This document shows positions 55,135-64,000 of a stretch of DNA of 64,000 nucleotides, one piece after another. Below the pieces are notes generated by a model. The model was not told where the DNA came from. It ran no database searches and was given only the letters and a program-made list of their open reading frames with translations. Numbering within the stretch: position 1 is the stretch's first letter; the number at the start of each line of letters is the position of its first letter. The DNA is from SABI01 sp963676605. Lineage in GTDB: Bacteria > Spirochaetota > Spirochaetia > Sphaerochaetales > Sphaerochaetaceae. The position numbers were made by a program, and so were the translations under genes. The stretch spans positions 1 through 64,000 of the forward strand of contig CAXXSP010000026.1 of assembly GCA_963676605.2 (NCBI GenBank). The letters are read 5' to 3'.

Positions 55135-56058
55135 TTATAACGGTTTGCCCATAGCTGCCGGGGCCTTCGCCCGGCCGACAAAGAGAAGGAGTGCGATAAT
55201 CGTCATTACATAGGGAAGCATCGAGAGGAACTGGAAGGGTATGACAGATTCTCCGATCTGCAGCCTGAGCTGCAGTCCTTCGGCAAAGCCGAACAGCAGT
55301 GATGCCGCCACTGCGCCGAGCGGTTTCCACTTGCCGAATATCAACGCCGCTACCGCGATATAGCCCTTTCCGGCTGTGACGTTCTCCATGAACTGACCCA
55401 TCTGACCGATCGTGAGATACGCGCCGGCGAGACCGGCGAGAACACCCGAGGCAAGGGTGCAGAGGTAACGGATCTTCATCACATTTCCCCCGAGGGTGTC
55501 CACCGCCCTCGGATTCTCTCCCGTCGCCCGGATCATGAGACCGGCAGGCGTACGGTATATCAGGTACCATACGGCAGGAACTGCCAGGTAGGTGATGTAC
55601 ACAAGGAGCGAATGGTTGAACAGCACCTGTCCCACTACCGGGATATCGGAAAGGAACGGGATCGCGATATTGGAGAAGGAGGCAACCCCGTAGGGCCTGT
55701 TTCCATATCCGAAGAGCATCGACAGAAGATACTCGTAATACCCAGTGCCGTGATATTGATCCCCACTCCTGCGACGGTCTGGTTGGCTTTTGCCGTCACC
55801 GAAAGAAAGGCGAGCACGAGGGCTGCAAGGGCCCCTCCGAGCATACCGCAGAGTGCCCCGAAGAGGGCGCTTCCACTGTAGACGGAGCCGAGGAAGCCGG
55901 TGAAGGCTCCCATGAGCATCATTCCCTCGAGGGCGAGGTTGATGATCCCGACCCGGGCCGGTGAAGACACCGCCGAGGGAAGCAAGTGCAAGGGGAACGG
56001 CCATTCTCACCGTAGCGGTAAGGACACCGGTCATGGAAATATCGAAGAGTGAGCTCAT
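55135..56058 (-). pseudogene. BMP-type ABC transporter permease, second subunit, frameshifted
   Basis: About 307 aa. It starts SSLFDISMTGVLTATVRMAV and continues LALASLGGVFT, then in a second frame VGIINLALEGMMLMGAFTGF (the conserved N-I-x-x-EG motif of the family) and VAGVGINITALGITSI, and returns to the first frame with FSNIAIPFLSDIPVVGQVLF, the EAA-like GENPRAVDTLGGNVMKIRYL and AVAALIFGKWKPLG. Two indels near 55,960 and 55,740. It is paired with the larger permease; their ATGA junction shows translational coupling. Family role: uptake of purine nucleosides or other small metabolites. Confidence 0.8.
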
Positions 56059-57165
56059 ACGGATTCCTCCTTTTCAGCTGCCTGCTCTTGCGGCCCTGTA
56101 TGATGTAATTCTGGAAAAATGAGTCTGTGAGAATGAACAGCACGGCAAGTCCCTGAATGACATAGACGATCGCGATCGGGATCTGCACGACATGCTGCAT
56201 CGCATTCGCTCCTACACGGAGGGCTCCGAAGAACAGAGCCGCGAATACGACACCGAGCGGATGGAGTTTCCCGAGCAGCGCGATGGAGATCGCATCAAAG
56301 CCGTAGCCTGAGGTGAATTCATTGTAGAGACGGTGATGGAGGCCGAGCACCTCGGACATTCCCGCGATCCCGGCGAAGCCGCCGGAGAGGAGCATCGCCA
56401 GGATGATATTGCTCTTCACACTCATCCCGGCATACTGCGCAGCCTTCGGGTTGAAGCCCACCGTCCGTTATTCTGAAACCCTGGGGAAGCCGATAGAACA
56501 GAAGGTAATAGCTCAGTACCAGAACAAGGGCAATGATGAAACCGGTATGGAGTCTGGTCCCCTCCAGTATCCTGGGAAACCAGAATTCCCGTGCAATCTT
56601 CGCACTCTGAGGATAGTAGTTGTCAGGTTCGCGCATCGGACCGTCGAGCATGAAACTCAGGATATGGATCGCAATGTAGTTGAGCATGATCGTATTGATG
56701 ATCTCCGAGATCCCGAACTTCGCTTTCAGTATACCGGGTACTGCACCCCAGAGACCTCCACCGAGGAATCCCGCAAGGAGGATAATCAGGAACATCAGGA
56801 CAGGTGAGGAGATCGGGAAGTAGAGGGATGCTGCCGTCGCGGCGATCCCTCCCACGATCATCTGCCCTTCCGCTCCGATGTTGATCAGATTGCACCTGAA
56901 AGAGATCGAGAGACCGAGCCCTGCGATCAGCAGAGGCGTCGTCTTGATCAGCGTATTCGCTATACCTGTCTTGCTTGCGAAGGCTCCGGCAAACAGATGC
57001 CCGTAGGGCCGTGAACGGGTTGATATCAACCACGGCCATCACCACCCCTCCGGCAACAAGGGCAAGGAGCACGGCAATGAGCGAGCTGAACATACCGAAG
57101 AGGGAAGCGGTACGCTTCTCCCGTTTCACCACCTCGATACGGCCGATTTGCAGTTTCTTTTCCAT
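56055..57165 (-). pseudogene. BMP-type ABC transporter permease, first subunit, frameshifted
   Basis: About 370 aa. N-terminus MEKKLQIGRIEVVKREKRTA and a first helix LIAVLLALVAGGVVMAVVDI, then in another frame NTLIKTTPLLIAGLGLSISF, the motif NLINIGAEGQMIVGG, and AKFGISEIINTIMLNYIAI, and in a third frame the EAA-like GFNPKAAQYAGMSVKSNIIL. The natural end, AAEKEESV with TGA in the next ATG, requires another shift near 56,090. Breaks at about 57,000, 56,455 and 56,090. Together with the ATPase and second permease it completes the transporter. Confidence 0.8.
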
Positions 57166-57184
57166 ATCAGTTCACCCCACCTGT

Positions 57185-58724
57185 TCAGCCACGGACACCG
57201 GCCATGGCGAGACCGATCTCCTCGAAGCTGGCGTGTGCGGGAAGGATCTCTTTCATGATCTCTCCCTTATAGATGATCAGAACCCGGTCCGAGGACCGCA
57301 AGCACCTCATCAAGGTCTGTTGAGATCAGAAGGACCGCCTTGCCCTTCGTCCTCTCCTCTATCAGCTGCTTCTGGATAAACTCCGTCGCGCCGATATCGA
57401 GTCCACGACTCGGCTGAGCCGCTATCAGAAGGTCAGGATCACGATCCAGTTCCCGTGCGATCACAACCTTCTGCTGATTCCCGCCGCTGAGATTCCTGAT
57501 CTCTTCCTGTATGCCGCCTCCCCTGATATCGTACTGCTTACTCATCCGTTCAGCGAATTTCGAGGATACCTGTGGATGCCGGAACCCTTTTGTCGTGAAC
57601 GGCTCTGTATCGTAATTCATCAGGGTAAGATTCTCGGTAACAGTGAAATCCATCACGATCGCTGTTGACTGCCTATCCTCGGGAATATGCGCGAGCCCTT
57701 TGTCGATGATCTGACGGGGCTTACTGTTCGTGATCTCCTCCTTATTGAAGAAAATCCTTCCTCCGGTGCAGTGCCTCAACCCGTGGATCACCTCCGCGAG
57801 TTCTTTCTGCCCGTTCCCGTCAACACCGGCTATACCGACGACTTCTCCACCGCAGACGGAGAACGAAAGGGAATGGAGCACCTCAAGGCCTTTGTCGTCT
57901 TGACAGTGCACGTCATCAAGGATAAGGACGGGTTCACCGACCTGAACGGCCGGATGGTCGTACTGGAGAATGACCTCCCTACCGACCATCATTTCCGCCA
58001 GTTTTTCCTTTGTTGTGGATGAAGTATCCACCGTCTCGATCTTTCTGCCGTCACGCAGTACACTCACCCTGTTTGAGATTTCCATCACTTCCCACAGCTT
58101 GTGGGAGATGAAAATGATGGAATTCCCCCTCTTCGTGATATCACGGAGAACGATGAAAAGCTCGGTTACTTCATTGGGGGTGAGCACTGCCGTAGGCTCA
58201 TCCATGATGAGAACCTCGGCATCCCGGTAGAGCACCTTCAGGATCTCGACCCGCTGCTGCTCACCTACCGAAAGATCAGATACGAGAGCCCAGGGATTGA
58301 TCGAAAGACCATAGAGTTCGGAGAGCTCCATGATCCGCTTCTCCACCTTTTTCAGGTTCAGGCGATAGAACTTCTGATCCTTCAGACCGAGCGCTACATT
58401 CTCCACGACCGTCAGCGTCGGGATAAGCATGAAGTGCTGATGGATCATCCCGATTCTGTTCTGAATTGCCTGGTTCGGTGAACTGAAAGATTTTTTCTCC
58501 CCGTTCAGGAAGATCTCTCCCCCGTCACTCGAGTAGAGCCCGTAGAGAATATTCATCAGTGTCGACTTACCTGCCCCGTTCTCGCCCAGAAGGGCATGAA
58601 TCTCCCCTCTTCTCAGAGAAAAGTCGACCGAGTCATTCGCGAGCACATGTGAAAACTGCTTCGATACATGCCTCATGTCGACGACAAGATCTTCTGAAGC
58701 CGGTATCTGCTCATTCGTATTCAT
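57185..58724 (-). pseudogene. BMP-type ABC transporter ATPase (YufO/NupO-like), C-terminal frameshift
   Basis: A tandem ATPase of about 510 aa with two nucleotide-binding domains: first Walker A LLGENGAGKSTLMNIL (residues 48-63), signature LSVGEQQRVEILKVL, Walker B VLIMDEPTAVLTPNE; second half GIAGVDGNGQKELAEVI, LSGGNQQKVVIARELDR and the degenerate Walker B LLIAAQPSRGLDIGATE. Both are typical of nucleoside ABC importers. The last 33 codons are in another frame after a shift near 57,290 (SDRVLIIYKGEIMKEI to the stop at 57185); the rest is intact. Confidence 0.88.
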
Positions 58725-58805
58725 CAGAGGATACTCCTGTTCATGCCTGAAGACAATCTCCCTCCCCTCTCATCATGGAAAGGGAAAGGAGTCCACACGT
58801 AGAAT

Positions 58806-59849
58806 CTACTTCTCGAATCCTGATTTCGGAAGGATTCCCTGGTCCTTGAGAGAACCGTCCACGATACCCTCATAGATCTCTTCCATTCTGGCAACGACAT
58901 CGGCTGGGACCTCGCTGTCTCCCATGGTATAGAAATCAGAGAGTCTGATCACTCCTGCCTGTGCGCCGACCAGAACGATCTCAGGTTTGAACTGGTCATC
59001 CATCACAGTCTTGATACCCATGTATACGGCATCTCCGATATCCTGAATTGCAGAGAAGGGGACAGTACCGGGAGCGACCTCGTGCTGGTCATCAACATAT
59101 CCGACAGCATAGATACCGTTCTCTCTCGCAGCATCGATCGTTCCGAAGGCTGCCTGTCCGGTGTTGGAACACAGGACATCCGCTCCCTGTTCGATCATGG
59201 CGACTGAGGCTTCCGTGCCTTTCGCAATGTCTACCCAGCTGTCGATGTAGGCCTGAAGGACCTTCACATCCTGGTTTACGTACTGAGCTCCCGCGATAAA
59301 GCCGTTCGTCGCATCGACAACCGGCGGGAACTTCTTACCGGCGATGACGCCGACCACGTCACTCTCAGAGATAAGACCTGCGAAGGCTCCTGCGATGAAG
59401 CCGCATTCGGGAGTGTTGGGGCGGAAGTTCGCAAGGTTCGGAGCCTGAGCTTTCTGGCCGTTCACTATGATGAATTTGATTTCAGGGTAATCCGGAGCGA
59501 CATCAACAGCCATTTCACTGAAATCGGCAGAGGTCATCACGATGACATCGAATCCTCTGTCAGCATAGTCCCTGATGGCTGATTCCATGTCCGGGAGCTG
59601 GAGATTTTCGGTGTAGGCGCTTTTGAAGCCGTACTCGGCCCTCGCCTTTTCATATCCACGGTAGGAGGACTCACTCCAACCTGCATCATTGATCGAACCG
59701 ACAAGCAGGAGTGCGACGCGCAGGGCATCACTTCCCTCTTCTTCGGTTTCCTTCGCGCCACCGGCAAAAAGCAGTGTCGTGCTGCAGAGTGCGATAATGA
59801 TCAGAGCACTCAGAATTTTAGACAGTCCAGTTTTTCTTTTCTTACTCAT
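58806..59849 (-). CDS. BMP-family substrate-binding lipoprotein
   Basis: A 347 aa periplasmic binding protein with signal sequence (LSALIIIALCSTTLLFAGGA; the lipobox Cys of relatives is not evident, so export may be by ordinary signal peptidase). Features of the basic membrane protein (Bmp/PnrA) family: VALLLVGSINDAGWSESSYR, YADRGFDVIVMTSADFSEM, ECGFIAGAFAGLISESDVVG, VLCSNTGQAAFGTIDAAREN. PnrA of Treponema and its relatives bind purine nucleosides. It is the first gene of a seven-gene operon with its own promoter, divergent from a LacI regulator. Confidence 0.92.
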   Translation of the reverse strand: MSKKRKTGLSKILSALIIIALCSTTLLFAGGAKETEEEGSDALRVALLLVGSINDAGWSESSYRGYEKARAEYGFKSAYTENLQLPDMESAIRDYADRGFDVIVMTSADFSEMAVDVAPDYPEIKFIIVNGQKAQAPNLANFRPNTPECGFIAGAFAGLISESDVVGVIAGKKFPPVVDATNGFIAGAQYVNQDVKVLQAYIDSWVDIAKGTEASVAMIEQGADVLCSNTGQAAFGTIDAARENGIYAVGYVDDQHEVAPGTVPFSAIQDIGDAVYMGIKTVMDDQFKPEIVLVGAQAGVIRLSDFYTMGDSEVPADVVARMEEIYEGIVDGSLKDQGILPKSGFEK

Positions 59850-59898
59850 GTGATTCCTCCACTATGAATCGTACGGAACTTCTCCGCCAGTTGATGGA

Positions 59899-59927
59899 AT
59901 CTTATCACTACTTAATTCTTATGACAA
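59899..59927 (-). promoter_or_regulatory. Promoter of the BMP transporter operon
   Basis: On the minus strand TTGTCA (59927-59922), 17 bases, TAAGAT (59904-59899), ending 49 bases before the ATG of the binding-protein gene, which has GGAGG. Confidence 0.6.
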
Positions 59928-59951
59928 TATTTTCACTGCAAAATATATTTT

Positions 59952-59963
59952 TTTTCATGAAAA
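59952..59963. promoter_or_regulatory. Palindrome, candidate operator for the LacI-type regulator
   Basis: TTTTCATGAAAA is a perfect 12-base palindrome in the 230-base divergent region, 25 bases upstream of the -35 of the BMP operon. LacI proteins usually bind 14-20 base palindromes with a central CG, so this is only a candidate. Confidence 0.3.
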
Positions 59964-60079
59964 TTTTTATATACACTATACAGATTCGTGAGGATATTAT
60001 ACATTTTTGTAAGAAACTAATTCACTACTACAGAAAAGATCATGCTATACTAGAGCAAATCACGAAAAGAGGATTTTTC

Positions 60080-61099
60080 ATGAAAAACGGCAAAGTAACA
60101 CTTCAAGACGTTGCACAAGCTTGTAATATTTCAATCTCTACAGTCTCACGTGCCCTGAACGGAACAGCTCCGGTGAACAGGGCTCTTCTGAAACAGATAC
60201 ATCAGACCATCGAAGAGCTGGGATATGTCCATTCCCCCTCAAAGCAGACACGCAAGATGCTGAAGCTGGGTCTCATCATCCCCGATGTTCTGAACCCCTG
60301 GCTCGCCGGGGCGATCCATGCGGCCTCCGAAGAGGCGACACGGCAGGAAGTGGCCCTTGCGATTCTGGACGTAACTCAGGATATCGTGAAACAGGAGACG
60401 AATCTCCAGGCAGCACGCAAGTGGGGACTGGACGGCCTGATCGTCATCGGAACGAAACTTCCTCCCCAGCGGTATGTCGAGTTCTCCCGGAGGACAGGGA
60501 TCCCTGTCATGATCTCCCGCCATGTGGAGATTCCCGAACTGCCCTGTATCCTGATCGATTACGAAACCTCGATGCAGCAGGCGGTGAAACATCTTGTATC
60601 CCTCGGGCATACACGAATCGCCTGCATGTCAGACCTGCCTGAATGGGATTCCTCCAAGATAAAACTGGAGAGCCTGCAGAAAGCGTTCCGCGAGAACAAT
60701 CTCACGCTCCCTCCCCATTACTATACCTGGTGTTTCCCCAATATTTCAGAGGGTGCGCAGAGTGCGAACAGACTCCTCAATCTGAGTGAGGCTTCACGTC
60801 CTACGGCGATCATCGCCTTCGATGATCTGATAGCTCTCGGAGCCCTATCGGCTGCCGGAAAGAAAGGACTGAAGGTTCCCGAGGATCTTTCCATCATCGG
60901 TTTCAACGATATCGAGATCTCCTCCTATACACATCCGCCCCTCACGAGCGTCTCGCTCCCCACCTATCAGATAGGACAGACTCTGGTGAAGAAGATGAGC
61001 GAGTCCCTCAAATCAGGCAACCATTCCTCGGGAAGTCTCAAGGAGATCAGCTGTTCTCTGGTCGTGCGGGAATCAACGGGGCAGGCACCTGAGATATAA
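60080..61099 (+). CDS. LacI-family transcriptional regulator
   Basis: A 339 aa repressor. I take ATG 60080 (AGAGG 6 bases upstream) because the HTH starts just after it: KVTLQDVAQACNISISTVSR then ALNGTAPVNRALLKQIHQTI, the LacI-type HTH with the hinge helix. The ligand domain follows from about residue 58 (LKLGLIIPDVLNPWLAGAIH, DGLIVIGTKLPPQRYVEFSR, a VSLGHTRIACMSDLPEWDSS stretch, AIIAFDDLIALGALSAAGKK). It diverges from the BMP operon and is the likely local regulator. The upstream 72 codons of open frame are AT-rich intergenic DNA. Confidence 0.9.
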   Translation: MKNGKVTLQDVAQACNISISTVSRALNGTAPVNRALLKQIHQTIEELGYVHSPSKQTRKMLKLGLIIPDVLNPWLAGAIHAASEEATRQEVALAILDVTQDIVKQETNLQAARKWGLDGLIVIGTKLPPQRYVEFSRRTGIPVMISRHVEIPELPCILIDYETSMQQAVKHLVSLGHTRIACMSDLPEWDSSKIKLESLQKAFRENNLTLPPHYYTWCFPNISEGAQSANRLLNLSEASRPTAIIAFDDLIALGALSAAGKKGLKVPEDLSIIGFNDIEISSYTHPPLTSVSLPTYQIGQTLVKKMSESLKSGNHSSGSLKEISCSLVVRESTGQAPEI

Positions 61100-61283
61100 A
61101 CCGTCTCTGAGACTTTCACAGAGGTCACACACTCTCTCACCGGCCTTCAAACGATCCACGCGAAGAGAGATCGCTGTTCCGTTTCTGCTGTGTAAGAGGA
61201 ATTGCGCGTTCAGGTGCTATCAAGTATACTTGTGTCAGGAGACTCCTGGGTGAAGGGGTTCGGGACGTGTAAGTGAGGTTGAT

Positions 61284-62435
61284 GTGCACCTGGATTTTTC
61301 AACGACATTCATCATTACGGGAGTCATACTGGGAGCAAGCAGTCTCTCCGTGCTCATCTTCAGCTTTACCCGCAGGGAAAACCTTATCTTCCTCTGGGCT
61401 ACCGCAGCAGGATTACTCCTCGGCGCGGCGTTTATCCTCGGAGGGTTGAGAGGGGTCATCTCCGACCTGTTCAGTGTCATCGGCATGAATGTGCTGATCC
61501 TCCTGGGACTCACCTTCTTCTGCGAACTGTACAGCAGGCTCCTCTCGATCACGTTCCGCCGGCGGTTCCTGCTCTTCCTGAATCCCCTCATCGTACTGTT
61601 CTTATTCTACTATTTCACCTTTGTGAGTCCTGACTACGGCTCCCGGGTAATCATCTTCAATATCTCCGTCCTCCTACCTGTTGGGTATTTACTGACGATC
61701 CTGCTCACCGCAACCCACAGAACCCAGATAAAATCTCATATGCTTGCGTTCATACCCTTTCTGATCCTGGGAATAATCAGCTTCGCAAAGCTGATACAGC
61801 CGGCATTATCAATGGGGACAGAGTTCACCTCCACATTCAACTTCGTCCACAACACTCTCTCCATGCTTACTTCAATCTGGGCGATGCAGTCCTCGGTTCT
61901 TCTGGTAGGAAACAGACTCCAAGCCCAGCTTGAGATCGCGGCGTCCACCGACCCCCTTACCCAGACGTATAACAGGCGGTTTCTGCAGGAATCGCTGATG
62001 AAGGAACTGGCGGTCTCAGGCAGAACACAGACGAAACTGAGTATCATCATCTGTGATCTGGATCATTTCAAGACGGTGAATGATACCTACGGACATATCA
62101 TGGGAGATGCAGTGCTTGTGCACACGGTCGGGATCTACAGAAAGAAACTTCGGAAGACAGATTCACTTGCCCGGTACGGTGGAGAGGAATTTCTTTTCGT
62201 GCTTCCCTCGACCGGTGGAAAGGAGGCAACAGCTATCGCTCAGGAACTCCGAGCGGCAATGCACAGCTCTCCCTACCTGTATGAGAGCAGAGCAATCCCT
62301 CTCACAGCCTCTTTCGGTATAGCAGAGTTTGATACTGAAAACGATGACTTTGATTCGCTCATCCATCGTGCCGACACGGCTCTCTATGAGGCAAAAAAGG
62401 AAGGACGTGACCGGGTCTTCTTTCTCAGGGGCTGA
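61284..62435 (+). CDS. Membrane-bound diguanylate cyclase (GGDEF)
   Basis: A 383 aa protein making c-di-GMP. It starts at GTG 61284 behind GTGAGG. Residues 1-215 form about seven membrane helices in place of a known sensor domain. The GGDEF domain begins AASTDPLTQTYNRRFLQESL, carries IIICDLDHFKTVNDTYGHIM (metal and GTP site), and the active motif YGGEEF preceded by an RKTD inhibitory I-site five residues earlier. It ends TALYEAKKEGRDRVFF. Active-site and I-site residues are complete, so it should be active and product-inhibited. The next gene, acyP, starts 3 bases after its stop. Confidence 0.93.
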   Translation: MHLDFSTTFIITGVILGASSLSVLIFSFTRRENLIFLWATAAGLLLGAAFILGGLRGVISDLFSVIGMNVLILLGLTFFCELYSRLLSITFRRRFLLFLNPLIVLFLFYYFTFVSPDYGSRVIIFNISVLLPVGYLLTILLTATHRTQIKSHMLAFIPFLILGIISFAKLIQPALSMGTEFTSTFNFVHNTLSMLTSIWAMQSSVLLVGNRLQAQLEIAASTDPLTQTYNRRFLQESLMKELAVSGRTQTKLSIIICDLDHFKTVNDTYGHIMGDAVLVHTVGIYRKKLRKTDSLARYGGEEFLFVLPSTGGKEATAIAQELRAAMHSSPYLYESRAIPLTASFGIAEFDTENDDFDSLIHRADTALYEAKKEGRDRVFFLRG

Positions 62436-62438
62436 GAG

Positions 62439-62708
62439 ATGCGGGTACGCTTCAGTATCTACGGAGTAGTCCAGATGGTGGGCTTCAGGTACTTCACCCT
62501 CCGCCATGCCCGTTCCCTTTCGCTCTCAGGCTCTGTACGCAATCTCCCTGACGGAAGCGTGGAAGTCATCGCAGAGGGGAAGAAGGAAGATCTCAACAGC
62601 CTGTTCAGTCTGCTGAAGGAGGGACCTCCCGCCTCCCGTGTGAATTATGTTTCGACCGAAGAACTCCCTGCTGACGTTCCACTCGAATCAACCTTCACCA
62701 TCAGATAA
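62439..62708 (+). CDS. acyP: Acylphosphatase
   Basis: An 89 aa enzyme that hydrolyses acyl phosphates. The motif GVVQMVGFRYFTLRHA holds the phosphate loop and catalytic Arg (FRYF), and LSLSGSVRNLPDGSVEVIAEG contains the catalytic Asn. The rest fits the ferredoxin-like fold. The stop is TAA at 62708. The gene is coupled to the diguanylate cyclase, 3 bases between. Confidence 0.92.
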   Translation: MRVRFSIYGVVQMVGFRYFTLRHARSLSLSGSVRNLPDGSVEVIAEGKKEDLNSLFSLLKEGPPASRVNYVSTEELPADVPLESTFTIR

Positions 62709-62832
62709 TCTACACAGGTGAGTATTGGAGTACACACCACAGATCCTTTTTTTGTTTAGTCCAGTAACCAATATTACATTCTTTTTGGTTGTCAGATTGT
62801 ACAAATTTACATATATCGAGTGGAAAAGGTGT

Positions 62833-63281
62833 ATGGAAAGACTCTTCGAGGCGTATTATAGACTTCTACACAGCACTCCCATGAATTTTACGAGGGAGAT
62901 CTCTGCAAGAATATCCTGGGAAGCAAGACTCATCGGCATAAAAGGTTCCCGCGGATGCGGAAAAACCACTCTCTTACTACAGCACATTAAAAGAAATTTC
63001 TCGCCAACACAAATCTTTCCCATCTGCTCTCTCCTGCGACTCCTCTACACGGGACACTCGGGGAAACCTTTATCGCTGAACAGGTATCGTTTGTAACTGA
63101 CCTACGGTACTCGAAACGGAGTGATTTCTTTGTTAACAGTACATATACGATAGAGGCGGGAGGTAGAAACAAGACAAGAAAGCAGCTGCAAGGAGTCCCT
63201 GATGCCTACATTGCATCTGATAATATCGAATCAGGATTCGGGAAAACAATACCGATCTGGCTCTTCGGTTTCCTGTACTGA
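62833..63281 (+). pseudogene. Remnant of a DUF4143-family AAA ATPase with internal deletion
   Basis: ATG 62833 begins MERLFEAYYRLLHS, then LIGIKGSRGCGKTTLLLQHI with the Walker A loop. At about 63,030 the sequence jumps to the end of the same family: SPATPLHGTLGETFIAEQVS, the DFFVN and TYTIEAGG strands, GRNKTRKQLQGVPDAYIASD and GKTIPIWLFGFLY-stop. Roughly 200-250 residues with Walker B, the winged helix and much of DUF4143 are gone, and the two parts are in different frames. It is a relic; the protein differs from the intact ATPase at 33924-35090 and belongs to another branch. Confidence 0.8.
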
Positions 63282-63415
63282 GGATCCTCGACGGCCCCCT
63301 AAAGAAGAAATTCCTTTCTACACCCTTCTCTTGTCAGAAATAGTTCTCCCCCCGCTTTCATTTCAAGACAACTTCACGTAGAATGTTGGAGGACATTTTC
63401 TACCGGGGGCTGCAC

Positions 63416-64000
63416 ATGGACAGAGCACAGAACGCATCACACAATGAAACGTCATCACTGGAAACCTATTTCACCCGTTTCAGAGAAGCCACAGTAGGCT
63501 CCGACCTCTCGGTGTATCTGCCGGATACGGGAAAGAAGCAGCCGATGGTCTACGCGGACTGGATTGCTTCGGGACGGCTCTACCGTCCGATTGAGAAGTA
63601 CATGCAGGAGATAGTCGGTCCTCTCATCGGAAATACCCATACAGAGACCACCTTCACGGGAACCGCGATGACGATGGCGTATCATGAGGCCAGAGACGTC
63701 ATCCGACGGCACGTCAATGCAGGTGAGGAAGACCTCCTCTTCCTCGTGGGAAACGGCATGACCGGAGCGGTCAACAAGATGCAGCGGATGCTCGGCCTCA
63801 GGATTCCCGAAGCCCTCGGCTCGGAAGGAAGAAAGGAGAAGAAACCGGTTGTCCTTATCACCCACATGGAACACCACTCGAACCAGATCACCTGGGAGGA
63901 ATGTGACGTTGACCTGATCATCGTCCCCTTCGTCCAGGAGACGGGTCTTCCCGATCTTGAAGAACTGGAGAAGATGGCGAAGAGATATGCCGCAGAACGG
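63416..64000 (+). CDS. Class V aminotransferase-fold PLP enzyme, 5' part
   Basis: The first 195 codons of a PLP-dependent enzyme related to cysteine desulfurases; it runs off the window. ATG 63416 precedes DRAQNASHNETSSLETYFTR; motifs are VYADWIASGRLYRPIEKYMQ (the usual YLDxAxxG strand), GNTHTETTFTGTAMTMAYHE, FLVGNGMTGAVNKMQRML (PLP phosphate loop) and VLITHMEHHSNQITWEEC, the conserved E-H-x-S-N segment. The PLP lysine lies beyond the end. The N-terminal extension and SGRLYRPIE signature mark a subgroup not close to NifS/IscS. Function unknown; desulfurase, selenocysteine lyase or another lyase are possible. Confidence 0.85.
   Translation, partial: MDRAQNASHNETSSLETYFTRFREATVGSDLSVYLPDTGKKQPMVYADWIASGRLYRPIEKYMQEIVGPLIGNTHTETTFTGTAMTMAYHEARDVIRRHVNAGEEDLLFLVGNGMTGAVNKMQRMLGLRIPEALGSEGRKEKKPVVLITHMEHHSNQITWEECDVDLIIVPFVQETGLPDLEELEKMAKRYAAER

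Noticed and set aside
59864..60079. 72-codon N-terminal extension of the LacI regulator
   Set aside because: The HTH of this family starts at the protein N-terminus, and the extension is AT-rich divergent promoter DNA.

Overview
The window looks like a contig from an anaerobic diderm bacterium, most plausibly a spirochaete. The support is indirect: a class I (archaeal/spirochaetal-type) lysyl-tRNA synthetase, a soluble electron-bifurcating-type [FeFe]-hydrogenase (hndABCD) next to the redox repressor Rex, a full selenocysteine toolkit, several lipoproteins and two DUF4143 ATPases. No rRNA or marker phylogeny is available, so the lineage is an inference.

Layout. 1-10.47 kb: all genes on the + strand and almost all broken by small indels (OYE-like reductase tail, DUF6198 membrane protein, DeoR regulator, Ldh2-type dehydrogenase, malic enzyme, TPR protein, unknown protein, CocE/NonD hydrolase, MalT-type regulator). 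This block ends abruptly at about 10,474, where the MalT-type gene runs into the middle of selD; it may be foreign or misassembled. 10.5-15.5 kb: a compact selenocysteine island, selD (5'-truncated), selB, selA and tRNA-Sec, divergent from a peroxiredoxin whose peroxidatic Cys codon is UGA with a SECIS-like hairpin just after it. 15.6-18.3 kb: sugar-ABC ATPase and aspartate kinase. 18.4-24.3 kb: hnd hydrogenase operon with a small HATPase gene, divergent from rex. 24.3-28.2 kb: clpP, MFS-HEAT fusion and a nuclease/phosphatase-fold lipoprotein.

28.4-40.3 kb is the most rearranged part: a transposon that truncates a surface-protein gene, a glycosyltransferase, era followed by two extra copies of its own 3' end that bracket a toxin-antitoxin pair and a DUF4143 ATPase, a Rieske oxygenase, a group II intron sitting directly behind the lysK terminator, lysK, and a CAU-anticodon tRNA. 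40.4-48.1 kb: two transporters, then a patch of small accessory genes (XRE regulator, VWA protein, macro-domain-associated helical protein, a duplicated small protein whose second copy interrupts a cyclase-like pseudogene, an RCC1-repeat lipoprotein).

48.3-51.8 kb: Gfo/Idh oxidoreductase, a second Ldh2-type dehydrogenase, a methyltransferase and a small protein. 52-61.1 kb: a long operon for a BMP-type (nucleoside) ABC transporter with a deaminase-like amidohydrolase, an MBL-fold hydrolase and a TSUP permease, divergent from a LacI regulator that probably controls it. 61.3-64 kb: diguanylate cyclase, acylphosphatase, an ATPase remnant and the start of a class V aminotransferase-fold gene.

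Frameshifts occur in clusters (1-9.5, 10.6, 18.4-19.2, 22.6, 29.1, 31.5, 39.5, 40.8-41.1, 45.9, 52-57.3 kb) in genes whose protein-level similarity is otherwise intact. Local sequencing or assembly errors are at least as likely as true gene decay, so the pseudogene labels below are provisional.
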